This document shows positions 53,734-60,828 of a DNA stretch of 64,000 nt, one piece after another. Below the pieces are notes generated by a model. It had not been told where the DNA came from. It saw nothing but the letters and a program-made list of their open reading frames with translations, and ran no database searches. The DNA lies in contig NZ_JAJDJU010000001.1 of the NCBI RefSeq assembly GCF_020567705.1, positions 186,001 through 250,000 of the forward strand, given 5' to 3'. The translations under genes and the position numbers were made by a program. This DNA comes from Acidocella sp. KAb 2-4 (GTDB lineage: Bacteria; Pseudomonadota; Alphaproteobacteria; Acetobacterales; Acetobacteraceae). Numbering within the stretch: position 1 is the stretch's first letter; each line of letters begins with the position of its first letter.

Positions 53734-54498
53734 TTGCCCCTCGCCCACGACATCGCGCCGGACCTCGCCGGCCAGGACTCACCGCCCATGCTCGACACGC
53801 TTTCCACCACCGACGCCTTGACCGTGCTGCGCGACGCGATCACCCACCGTTTCCCCGGCAAGATCGCGCTGGTCTCCTCCTTCGGCACCGAATCGGCCAT
53901 CCTGCTGCATATGGTGGCCGAGATCGACAAGGCGCTGCCGGTGATCTTCCTCGAAACCGGCAAGCTGTTCCCCGAGACACTGGCCTATCGTGACGAGTTG
54001 GTCGCGAGGCTCGGCCTCACCGATGTGCGGGGCATCCGCCCCAGCGGCGCCCAACTCGCCGCCTATGATCCGGACGGGCGGCTCTGGGAGAAGGACCCTG
54101 ATCTCTGCTGCGCCATCCGCAAGACCAATCCGCTGGACGAGGCGCTGACCGGCTTCGAGGCCTGGATCACCGGGCGCAAGCGCAGCCAATCGGGCACGCG
54201 CGCCAATCTGCAACTGATCGAAACCGGGGCGGATGGGCGAATCACGGTCAACCCCCTCGCCTTCTGGACCGACGAGGATCTCGACGCCTATTTCGAGACG
54301 CATCACCTGCCGCGCCATCCATTGCAGGCCGAGGGCTACACCTCGATCGGCTGCGCCGTGTGCACGCATAAGCCGCTACCGGGGCAGGATAAGCGCTCCG
54401 GCCGCTGGGCGGGCAAGGCCAAGACCGAATGCGGCATCCACATGCCGCGCGCCATGACCAAGCCGGACTGGCCCGAGGAACTCAGCTTCGAGGTGTAA
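53734..54498 (+). CDS. cysH: Phosphoadenylyl/adenylyl-sulfate reductase
   Basis: Reduces activated sulfate to sulfite. 254 residues. PP-loop SSFGTESAILLHMV, FLETGKLFPETLAY, then DLCCAIRKTNPLDEAL and IGCAVCTHKP, the paired cysteines that bind a 4Fe-4S cluster in the APS-reductase type, and the catalytic KTECGIHM near the C-terminus. APS is therefore the likelier substrate. TTG at 53734 has no ribosome-binding site but is close to the upstream stop; ATG at 53788 is a good alternative. Confidence 0.93.
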   Translation: MPLAHDIAPDLAGQDSPPMLDTLSTTDALTVLRDAITHRFPGKIALVSSFGTESAILLHMVAEIDKALPVIFLETGKLFPETLAYRDELVARLGLTDVRGIRPSGAQLAAYDPDGRLWEKDPDLCCAIRKTNPLDEALTGFEAWITGRKRSQSGTRANLQLIETGADGRITVNPLAFWTDEDLDAYFETHHLPRHPLQAEGYTSIGCAVCTHKPLPGQDKRSGRWAGKAKTECGIHMPRAMTKPDWPEELSFEV

Positions 54499-55939
54499 CC
54501 CCGGCCCGGGCCGGGGAAGCACGGTGCCCGCTCAGCGCCGCCCCCGCATCGCGCGGCAACCCGGCGCAGAGCGGCGCGGCCAGCATCGCCACGGCGCTGA
54601 CGATGAGAAACGCGATGTCATAATCGCCGCGCAGCGCCGTCGCATGGCCATGCAGCGCCGCCGAAATCTCCAGCGTGAACGCGCCAACCACAATGCCCAT
54701 GGTCAGGGTGAGCTGCTGGATGGTGGAATACAGCGTGGTCGCGGCTGACATGCGCGGGCGCGGCACATCGCCATAAGCGATGGTGTTGAAGGCGGTGAAT
54801 TGCAGCGAGCGGAAAAAGCCGCTGGTGAACAGAATCGCATCCATCACCAGCGACGGCCAGCCCGGCCTGAAGGCCGCCGCCACGCCCATCAGCGCCGAGG
54901 CGAGTACGCCATTCCAGATCAGCACGGTGCGGAAGCCGAAGCGCTCCAGCACCGGCTGCGCGGCGGGCTTCATCAGCAGCGCCCCGGCGGCTGAGGCAAA
55001 GGTGACCAGGCCGCTCTGCAGCGGCGTGTAGCCAAAGCTGAGCTGCAGCAGCAGCGGCAGCAAGAAGGGCAACGCCCCCACGGCGACGCGGAACAGGCTG
55101 CCCGCCAGCACCGAGCTGGCGAAGGTGGGAATGGCAAGCAGCGAGAAATCCAGCACCGGATGCTCCACCCGGCGCGCGTGCAGCGCATAGCCCAGGCAGC
55201 TGAGCGCCCCAGCGGCAAAGGCGCCGGCGGTCCAGAGCGCGGGCACCAGATGCCGCCCCGCCGTCTCCAGCCCGATCATCAGAAACGCCATGGCCAGACC
55301 CGAGAACACCAGCCCAGCAAGGTCGAGCCTGCCACCCCGTCCCTCCTCGCGCACATCGGGGATGAACAGGCTCACCGCCACCGCGCCGATGATGCCGATC
55401 GGCACGTTGATGTCGAACACCCAGCGCCAGGAGGCGTAAGAAACGATGAAGCCCCCGAGCGGCGGGCCGAGAATCGGGCCGATCAGCGCCGGCATGGTCA
55501 GCCAGGACATCGCCGCCACCATCTGCGCGCGCGAGACCGAGCGCAGCAGCAGCAGCCGCCCCACCGGCAGCATCATCGCCCCGCCCAACCCCTGCACGAT
55601 GCGCGCCGCCACCAGCACCAGCAGATTGGGGGCCACGCCGCATAGCACCGAGCCGATGGTGAAGATGACAATGGCGGCGCGGAACACCTGGCGGGCGCCG
55701 AAATGGTCGGCCACCCAGCCCGAGGCCGGGATGAACACTGACAGGCTGATGAGATAAGAGGTGAGCGCCACGCTCATATGCAGCGGCACGGCATGGAAGC
55801 TGCGCGCCATCGCCGGCAGCGCCGTGGCGATGACGGTGGAATCGAGGTTTTGCATGAACAGCGCGGTGGCGATGATCACCGCCATCAGCCGCATCCGTCC
55901 GGGGGCCACCTCGGGCTCGGCCTCGGCGTCCGCGCTCAT
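54482..55939 (-). CDS. MFS transporter, DHA2 (EmrB/QacA) family
   Basis: 485 residues, fourteen predicted membrane helices. Helix 1 has MQNLDSTVIATALPAMARSF (the 'D-x-T-v-v-n-v-A-L-P' DHA2 motif), then the loop 2-3 motif GWVADHFGARQVFRAA, RIVQGLGGAMMLPVGRLLLL, and motif C GPILGPPLGGFIVSYASWRW. A proton-driven drug or metabolite exporter; the substrate is unknown. The start at 55939 precedes a natural N-terminal tail. The 3' end overlaps the convergent cysH by 17 bases. Confidence 0.9.
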   Translation of the reverse strand: MSADAEAEPEVAPGRMRLMAVIIATALFMQNLDSTVIATALPAMARSFHAVPLHMSVALTSYLISLSVFIPASGWVADHFGARQVFRAAIVIFTIGSVLCGVAPNLLVLVAARIVQGLGGAMMLPVGRLLLLRSVSRAQMVAAMSWLTMPALIGPILGPPLGGFIVSYASWRWVFDINVPIGIIGAVAVSLFIPDVREEGRGGRLDLAGLVFSGLAMAFLMIGLETAGRHLVPALWTAGAFAAGALSCLGYALHARRVEHPVLDFSLLAIPTFASSVLAGSLFRVAVGALPFLLPLLLQLSFGYTPLQSGLVTFASAAGALLMKPAAQPVLERFGFRTVLIWNGVLASALMGVAAAFRPGWPSLVMDAILFTSGFFRSLQFTAFNTIAYGDVPRPRMSAATTLYSTIQQLTLTMGIVVGAFTLEISAALHGHATALRGDYDIAFLIVSAVAMLAAPLCAGLPRDAGAALSGHRASPARAGVTPRS

Positions 55940-55988
55940 CCGCGCCCCGGCCCGGCGGGTGGCAGCCCGCGCCGCGCCGCCGCCTCGG

Positions 55989-56183
55989 TCACGGCGCCAG
56001 CGGGCGGGCTTCCTCCACCAGCATGATGGGGATGCCATTGCGAATCGGGTAAGCCAGCCCCGCCTTGGCGCTGATCAGCTCGTTATGTTCGCGGTCATAG
56101 GTCAGCGGCCCGCGGGTGAGCGGGCAGACCAGGATTTCCAGCAGCCGCGGGTCGAGCGGCGGGGAGGTGTTCTCGTTATCCAT
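55989..56183 (-). CDS. Trm112-family protein
   Basis: 64 residues. [20 protein letters not shown], then [20 protein letters not shown], the UPF0434/YcaR signature 'L-x-CP-x-c-k-g-x-L...A-Y-P-I-x-d-G-I-P-x-M-L'. In eukaryotes the family activates methyltransferases; the bacterial role is unclear. Only one of the two usual zinc Cys pairs is hinted at. It follows the LON-domain gene after three bases. Confidence 0.88.
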   Translation of the reverse strand: MDNENTSPPLDPRLLEILVCPLTRGPLTYDREHNELISAKAGLAYPIRNGIPIMLVEEARPLAP

Positions 56184-56186
56184 GTT

Positions 56187-56861
56187 TCAGCTCGCTCTTG
56201 GTTCCGAATCGCCATTGCCCCCGCCATCCAGCGCGCCAATCTCCAGCAGCGTGAGCAGCGCGCGGGCGCGCTCGGCGGGGTCGCGGGCTTCCAGCAGGGC
56301 TTGTTTTTCCTCGTTGGTAAAGGGGCATGCCATGCTGAGCGAGGTCACCAGCATGTCATCGGGCATCTGCTCCAGCCCGTCCCAGTTCACCTGCATGCCG
56401 ATGCTGGTGAAATAGCGGCGCAGCGCATCGAGCAGCGTGGTCCGGGCGAAGGGCAGGCCCAGCTCGGGCGGCGGGCGCAGATCGGCGGCAAACCCCGCCA
56501 GCCCCGCGCGCACGCGCCGGTAGCCCCGCTGCATCTCAATCTCCTCGACGACGGTGAAGCGGATCACCCCGGTGAGGGTGATCAGATAGCGCCCATCAGC
56601 GGTCTCGTCGAACGAGGAGAGCCGCCCCAGACAACCGATGCGATACAGCCCCGGGCCGTTTTCGCCCTGGCCGAGGCGCTTATCGGGCTGCACCATGCCG
56701 AAATAGCGCCCCTGCCCCAGCGCGTCCTCGACCATGGCGAGATAACGCGGCTCGAAGATGTTGAGCGGCAGCCGCCCGCCCGGCAGCAGCAGCGCCCCGC
56801 CCAGCGGAAACACCGCGAACTCCTCGGGCAGTTGCTCAAGCTGTGGCCTGAACGCGGCCAT
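56187..56861 (-). CDS. LON peptidase substrate-binding domain protein
   Basis: 224 residues. Lon N-terminal domain only: FAVFPLGGALLLPGGRLPLNIFEPRYLAMVEDAL interrupted normally, GMVQPDKRLG, YRIGCLGRLSSFDETADGRY, and the helical part QMPDDMLVTSLSMACPFTN. There is no ATPase or protease domain. Stand-alone LonN proteins are common in alphaproteobacteria, and their function is unknown. It lies three bases downstream of the thioredoxin-TPR gene, suggesting a proteostasis operon. Confidence 0.88.
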   Translation of the reverse strand: MAAFRPQLEQLPEEFAVFPLGGALLLPGGRLPLNIFEPRYLAMVEDALGQGRYFGMVQPDKRLGQGENGPGLYRIGCLGRLSSFDETADGRYLITLTGVIRFTVVEEIEMQRGYRRVRAGLAGFAADLRPPPELGLPFARTTLLDALRRYFTSIGMQVNWDGLEQMPDDMLVTSLSMACPFTNEEKQALLEARDPAERARALLTLLEIGALDGGGNGDSEPRAS

Positions 56862-56864
56862 CGC

Positions 56865-57803
56865 TCAGCGGAACAGCAAGGCGGAAAGCTTGCGGCGCGC
56901 CGCCATGGTGGCGGGGTCGTCCATGCCCCAGGCCTCGAAGAATTTCAGCAATTGCAGCCGCGCGCCGTCATCGTTCCAGGCGCGGTCGCGGCGCATGATC
57001 TCCAGCAGCTCCGCCGCCGCCTCGGCCCGCATGCCGGAGGCGTTGAGCGCCGTCGCCAGCTCATAACGCGCCTCGTGATCATCCGGATTTTGGCTCACAC
57101 GCTGCGACAGCCCCGCCATCGCCGCCTGCGCCTTGCGGCCTTCCTGGGCCAGGGCCAGCGCCGCGCGCGCCCCCGCAACTTCGGCATGCTCGGCCAGCTT
57201 GGCCGGAACCTGCGCCAGCACATCGCCAGCCTGGTGCTCATCGCCCATCGCCAGCAGCGCGCGCGCCAGCCCACCCCAGGCTTCGGGCTTCTCCTTATCT
57301 TCCTGCAAGGCCGCGGCGAAGAGCTGCGCCGCCTGCTCGGCCGCGCCCTGCTCCAGCAGCTCCTTGGCCTCGGCGATGTAATCCGCCGCCGGGGCGGCGC
57401 TGCCCGCCAGCTTCAGCAGCGCCTCGACGAATCGCTTCAGCTCGCTCTCGGGCAGCGCGCCGGAGAAGGTGTCGGCGATCTGCCCCTGCCAGAACGCCAC
57501 CACCGTCGGCACGGACTGCATCGGCAGCCCCATGCGCGCCAGCTGCGTCACCAGCTCGCGGTTTTTATCCACGTCGATCTTCACCAGCTTCACCCGCCCG
57601 CCCTGGGCGCGGATCACCTTTTCCAGCGCCGGGGTGAGGGTTTTGCAAGGCCCGCACCAGGTCGCCCAGAAATCGACCAGCACCGGCAGTTTCTGCGAGG
57701 CATCCACCACCTCGGTCATGAAATTGGCCTGGTCGCAATCGATGATCATCGCCGGCGCGGCGGGGCGCGCATCGTCCTGCGCGGTATTGAGAAGGCTAGT
57801 CAT
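56865..57803 (-). CDS. Thioredoxin-TPR chaperone-like protein (CnoX/YbbN type)
   Basis: About 312 residues. An N-terminal thioredoxin domain with active site FWATWCGPCKTL and cis-Pro region QSVPTVVAFWQGQ, then a C-terminal TPR domain (about 130-300). This is the CnoX/YbbN architecture, a redox-linked holdase that hands clients to GroEL/DnaK. Unlike E. coli CnoX, the CxxC is intact (CGPC), so it can also act as a reductase. Start taken at 57803; ATG at 57818 adds five residues. Confidence 0.9.
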   Translation of the reverse strand: MTSLLNTAQDDARPAAPAMIIDCDQANFMTEVVDASQKLPVLVDFWATWCGPCKTLTPALEKVIRAQGGRVKLVKIDVDKNRELVTQLARMGLPMQSVPTVVAFWQGQIADTFSGALPESELKRFVEALLKLAGSAAPAADYIAEAKELLEQGAAEQAAQLFAAALQEDKEKPEAWGGLARALLAMGDEHQAGDVLAQVPAKLAEHAEVAGARAALALAQEGRKAQAAMAGLSQRVSQNPDDHEARYELATALNASGMRAEAAAELLEIMRRDRAWNDDGARLQLLKFFEAWGMDDPATMAARRKLSALLFR

Positions 57804-57937
57804 TCTGGTCCCGTCCATATACGTTTCGTCCCTATATAGGGGATCGGGCTCAACTCTCACACCCCAAAGCATTTTAGTTCGCAGGTCCGCTTGCATTCCG
57901 CCGCGCTGGTGGCTAAAGAGCCTCCACCGCGCCGTGA

Positions 57938-58012
57938 GCGGGCGTAGCTCAGGGGTAGAGCACAACCTTGCCAAGGTTGGGGTCGAGGGTTCGAATCCCT
58001 TCGCCCGCTCCA
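57938..58012 (+). tRNA. tRNA-Gly (GCC anticodon), copy 1
   Basis: A complete cloverleaf: acceptor GCGGGCG/CGCCCGC, D-loop GCTCAGGGGTAGAGC, anticodon stem CAACC/GGTTG around loop TTGCCAA (anticodon GCC), T-loop GGTTCGAATCC. Discriminator T at 58009, and CCA is encoded (58010-58012). A second identical copy lies 147 bases downstream. Confidence 0.97.
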
Positions 58013-58084
58013 ATTTTCTTTAAGTTCAGCGCCTTCCAGCCGGTTGGTCCGGTCCGGGCGCCGCGTGGTAACATAGCGCCATGA

Positions 58085-58159
58085 GCGGGCGTAGCTCAGG
58101 GGTAGAGCACAACCTTGCCAAGGTTGGGGTCGAGGGTTCGAATCCCTTCGCCCGCTCCA
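58085..58159 (+). tRNA. tRNA-Gly (GCC anticodon), copy 2
   Basis: Identical in sequence to the copy at 57938, including the encoded CCA (58157-58159). The flanks differ after the CCA, but the last few bases before both genes are alike, indicating a tandem duplication of little more than the tRNA itself. Confidence 0.97.
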
Positions 58160-58190
58160 AAATTCCATTCCTTCCTGCACGCAGGTCCGC

Positions 58191-58991
58191 ATGGCCGAAA
58201 CCGACACCGCCGATGATCCGCTGACCACGCCCCGCGCGCTTGCGATCGAGGGCGGGCATAATCTGCGCGACATGGGCGGCTACCGCACGCGCACCGGCCA
58301 GCGGGTGAAATGGGGCATACTTTACCGCTCGGGCGCGATCACCAGCCTCACCGAGTCGAGCCGTGCCGCGCTGCACCGCCTCGGCATCGCCGCGATCTGC
58401 GATTTGCGCACCCCCGGCGAGCGCGCCCGCGTGCCAATGGATTGGCATGAAGGTAGCGCCATTCCCTACCACGCCTCCGATCTCGAACTCAGCATCGGCA
58501 ATCTGCAGAACTTCGTCTCGCCCACGGGCGGCCGCGCCGGGGCGATGCGCGCGGCCATGCATGGCATCTACCGCAACCTGCCCTTCGAACAGGCCGCCAG
58601 CTACCGGCGGATTTTCCATTTGCTGGCCCAGGGCCAGGTGCCGCTGCTGTTCAACTGCGCCGCCGGCAAGGACCGCACCGGCCTCGCCGCCGCCCTGATC
58701 CTTTACACGCTCGACGTGCCGCGCGAGACCATCGAGCACGACTATATCCTGACCAACCAGGCGATCGCGGAGCTGGAAGCCACCATGCTGCGCGATGTCC
58801 ACTTCGCTGGAGTCGCGGCGCTGGGGCGCGAGGAATACCTGCCGCTGCTCGACGCCAACCCGGAATATCTCTCCATCGCCTTCCGTGCGATCGAGGAAAA
58901 GCACGGCAGCATCGACAATTATCTGCACGACGCGCTCGGTGTTGGCGCGGCCGAGCTAAAAAAGCTCCGTGAGCTACTGCTAACGGCTTGA
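58191..58991 (+). CDS. Tyrosine-protein phosphatase (Y_phosphatase3 type)
   Basis: 266 residues. HNLRDMGGYRTRTGQRVKWG and LYRSGAITSLTESSRAAL open the domain; ICDLRTPGERARVP follows, and the P-loop NCAAGKDRTGLAAAL (C-x5-R) is intact. Matches the bacterial dual-specificity/lipid phosphatases such as M. tuberculosis MptpB/LipA-like proteins. The substrate (phospho-tyrosine, phosphoinositide) is not evident. It starts 32 bases after the second tRNA-Gly. Confidence 0.9.
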   Translation: MAETDTADDPLTTPRALAIEGGHNLRDMGGYRTRTGQRVKWGILYRSGAITSLTESSRAALHRLGIAAICDLRTPGERARVPMDWHEGSAIPYHASDLELSIGNLQNFVSPTGGRAGAMRAAMHGIYRNLPFEQAASYRRIFHLLAQGQVPLLFNCAAGKDRTGLAAALILYTLDVPRETIEHDYILTNQAIAELEATMLRDVHFAGVAALGREEYLPLLDANPEYLSIAFRAIEEKHGSIDNYLHDALGVGAAELKKLRELLLTA

Positions 58992-59002
58992 CAAACACAA
59001 CC

Positions 59003-59019
59003 TGTTAGTTTCGCTAACA
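59003..59019. promoter_or_regulatory. MarR-type operator beside a consensus -35 box
   Basis: TGTTAG-TTTCG-CTAACA is a perfect six-base-arm dyad of 17 bases, the size usual for MarR proteins. A perfect TTGACA lies ten bases upstream (58988-58993); a weak -10 (GCTAAC, 19-base spacer) lies within the dyad. Autorepression of the marR gene is the simplest reading. Confidence 0.5.
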
Positions 59020-59058
59020 AAGCGATGCGATGGCGGATTGTCCCGGTTTCGAATCTTA

Positions 59059-59089
59059 CCTAAGGTGCAACATCCAGTTGCTTTTTAGG
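59059..59089 (+). promoter_or_regulatory. Hairpin covering the marR ribosome-binding site
   Basis: CCTAA-GGT-GCAAC-ATCCA-GTTGC-TTT-TTAGG: two nested five-base stems with a G-U-rich inner part between. The last arm contains the AGG of the Shine-Dalgarno AGGGG that ends six bases before the marR ATG, so the folded RNA would hide it. As DNA it could instead be a second regulator site. Confidence 0.45.
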
Positions 59090-59097
59090 GGATATTC

Positions 59098-59568
59098 ATG
59101 GGATGGCGCGCGGACAAAGAAATTCCAAGTGAGTACCGGCTGGGTTTTCTGCTGAATGACGTCTCCCGCCTGCGCCGCACCCTTATCGACAACGCGCTGA
59201 AGCCGCTTGGCATCACCCGCGCCCAATGGTGGGTGCTCATGATTTTGTGCCGCAACGACAACGCCCCCACCATGCAGAGCGAGCTGGCGCGCGCGCTCGG
59301 CATCGGCAAGGTGGCGATCGGCGGGCTGCTCGACCGGCTGGAGGCGATCGGCGCCGTTGTGCGGCACAGCACGATGCGCGACCGCCGTGCCAAGCTGGTC
59401 GCAATCACCCCGGCGGGCCAGGCGCTCCTGGCCAGCACCAAGCCGCTCTCGGTCGAACTCAGCCGTGAAATGCTGCACTGCCTAAGCGATGAGGAAGCCC
59501 TGGCACTGGAGGAGCTGCTGGAGCGGATGCGCCGCCACCTGGGCGGGCTGGCCCGCGCGGCGGACTAA
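59098..59568 (+). CDS. MarR-family transcriptional regulator
   Basis: 156 residues. Winged helix: ITRAQWWVLMILCRNDN, MQSELARALGIGKVAIGGLL (recognition helix), DRLEAIGAVVRHSTMRDRRA (wing with the D-R-R of the family) and a C-terminal dimer helix. Likely a repressor that binds the dyad 80 bases upstream. The usual partner, an efflux or detoxification gene, is absent; ppk2 follows after 45 bases. Confidence 0.93.
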   Translation: MGWRADKEIPSEYRLGFLLNDVSRLRRTLIDNALKPLGITRAQWWVLMILCRNDNAPTMQSELARALGIGKVAIGGLLDRLEAIGAVVRHSTMRDRRAKLVAITPAGQALLASTKPLSVELSREMLHCLSDEEALALEELLERMRRHLGGLARAAD

Positions 59569-59613
59569 GCCGCCAGATTTTACACCCCCGCGAAACCGGC
59601 CCATACTCGGGCC

Positions 59614-60369
59614 ATGTCCAAGGATCCGAGCTACGACAAAACCCTGCGCCACCTGCAAATCGAGCTGGTGAAGCTGCAGCGCCACGTCATCACGCGGGGC
59701 CGAAAGGTGCTGATCATCCTCGAAGGGCGCGACGCCGCCGGCAAGGATGGCACCATCAAGCGCATCATCGAGCATCTCTCCCCGCGCGACATCCGCGTCG
59801 TCGCCCTGCCCAAGCCTTCCGACGTGGAGGTAACGCAATGGTATTTCCAGCGTTATATCGCCCATCTGCCCGCCGCCGGCGAGATCGTGCTGTTCAACCG
59901 CTCCTGGTATAACCGCGCCGGGGTCGAGCAGGTGATGGGCTTCTGCACCGAGCCGGAATATCACCAATTCCTGCGCGATGTGCCAGTTTTTGAAAACATG
60001 CTGGTGCAGTCGGGCATCACGGTGATCAAATATTACCTCGACATCGACCGCAAGGAGCAGAAAAAGCGCCTCGAAGCCCGGCACGACGACCCGCTGAAGC
60101 AATGGAAGATCAGCCCGATCGACGACAAGGCGATCAAGCATTTCGATGACTATACCGAGGCGCGCGACAAGATGCTGCGCGCCACCGACAGCGCCGCCGC
60201 GCCCTGGATGGTGGTGCGCGCGGGCGACAAAAAAGCTGCCCGGCTGGCGATCATCGCCGATCTCATCACCCGCGTCGACTACGAGGACGCGGTGAAGCAC
60301 GATCTTCACGACGAGCTGGTTTGCCGGTTCGACGAATCTTGCCTGACCAATGGGTTCCTCGCCCGATGA
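59614..60369 (+). CDS. ppk2: Polyphosphate kinase 2
   Basis: Transfers phosphate between polyphosphate and nucleoside di- or monophosphates. 251 residues, one PPK2 domain. Walker A EGRDAAGKDGTIKR, lid region LPKPSDVEVTQWYFQRYI, Walker B FNRSWYNRAGVE, then YYLDIDRKEQKKRL and DDKAIKHFDDYTEARDKML. Class I (NDP) is suggested by the single domain and the residues after Walker A. The stop overlaps the hisI start (ATGA). Confidence 0.95.
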   Translation: MSKDPSYDKTLRHLQIELVKLQRHVITRGRKVLIILEGRDAAGKDGTIKRIIEHLSPRDIRVVALPKPSDVEVTQWYFQRYIAHLPAAGEIVLFNRSWYNRAGVEQVMGFCTEPEYHQFLRDVPVFENMLVQSGITVIKYYLDIDRKEQKKRLEARHDDPLKQWKISPIDDKAIKHFDDYTEARDKMLRATDSAAAPWMVVRAGDKKAARLAIIADLITRVDYEDAVKHDLHDELVCRFDESCLTNGFLAR

Positions 60370-60749
60370 ACAAGCTCCTCGACGCCATCAAGTTCAACGC
60401 GGACGGCCTGATCCCGGCCATCGCCCAGCAGCACGACACCGGCGAAGTGCTGATGATGGCCTGGATGAACGCCGACTCCGTGCTGGAAACACTGGCCACC
60501 GGGCAGGTCTGCTACTGGTCGCGCTCGCGCCAGAAGCTGTGGCGCAAGGGCGAGAGCTCGGGCCAGCAGCAGAAGCTGGTGGAGATGCGCCTGGATTGCG
60601 ACGGCGATACCCTGCTGCTGCAGGTGGACCAAAAAGGCGTGGCCTGCCACACAGGCCGGCGCAACTGCTTCTTCCTGGCCGCGCGCGATGGCGCGTGGGT
60701 GGAGATCGCCAAGCCAGAGGTAAGCCCGGAGGCGCTTTACGGCCATTGA
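60366..60749 (+). CDS. hisI: Phosphoribosyl-AMP cyclohydrolase
   Basis: Third step of histidine synthesis. 127 residues. QQHDTGEVLMMAWMNADSV, CYWSRSRQKLWRKGESSGQ, the Mg/Zn site DCDGDTLLLQVDQKGVACHT (Asp-x-Asp-x-Asp) and RRNCFF with the zinc Cys. There is no HisE domain. It is translationally coupled to ppk2, an unusual partner away from the his operon. Confidence 0.95.
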   Translation: MNKLLDAIKFNADGLIPAIAQQHDTGEVLMMAWMNADSVLETLATGQVCYWSRSRQKLWRKGESSGQQQKLVEMRLDCDGDTLLLQVDQKGVACHTGRRNCFFLAARDGAWVEIAKPEVSPEALYGH

Positions 60750-60828
60750 ACCGGCGCACTTGAAGCCGGGGCGGAATTTGGCGAAAAAGGGACCGACCAG
60801 AATTATTATAGAGCCTTGGGAGTAGTTC

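Noticed and set aside
55761-57839. 692-codon open frame on the plus strand across the MFS, Trm112, LonN and thioredoxin genes
   Set aside because: It runs antisense through four recognisable genes and has no protein-like motifs.
60780-60828. Promoter directly before the cytochrome gene (TTATTATAG)
   Set aside because: A -10-like AT stretch exists, but no -35 at acceptable spacing could be found.
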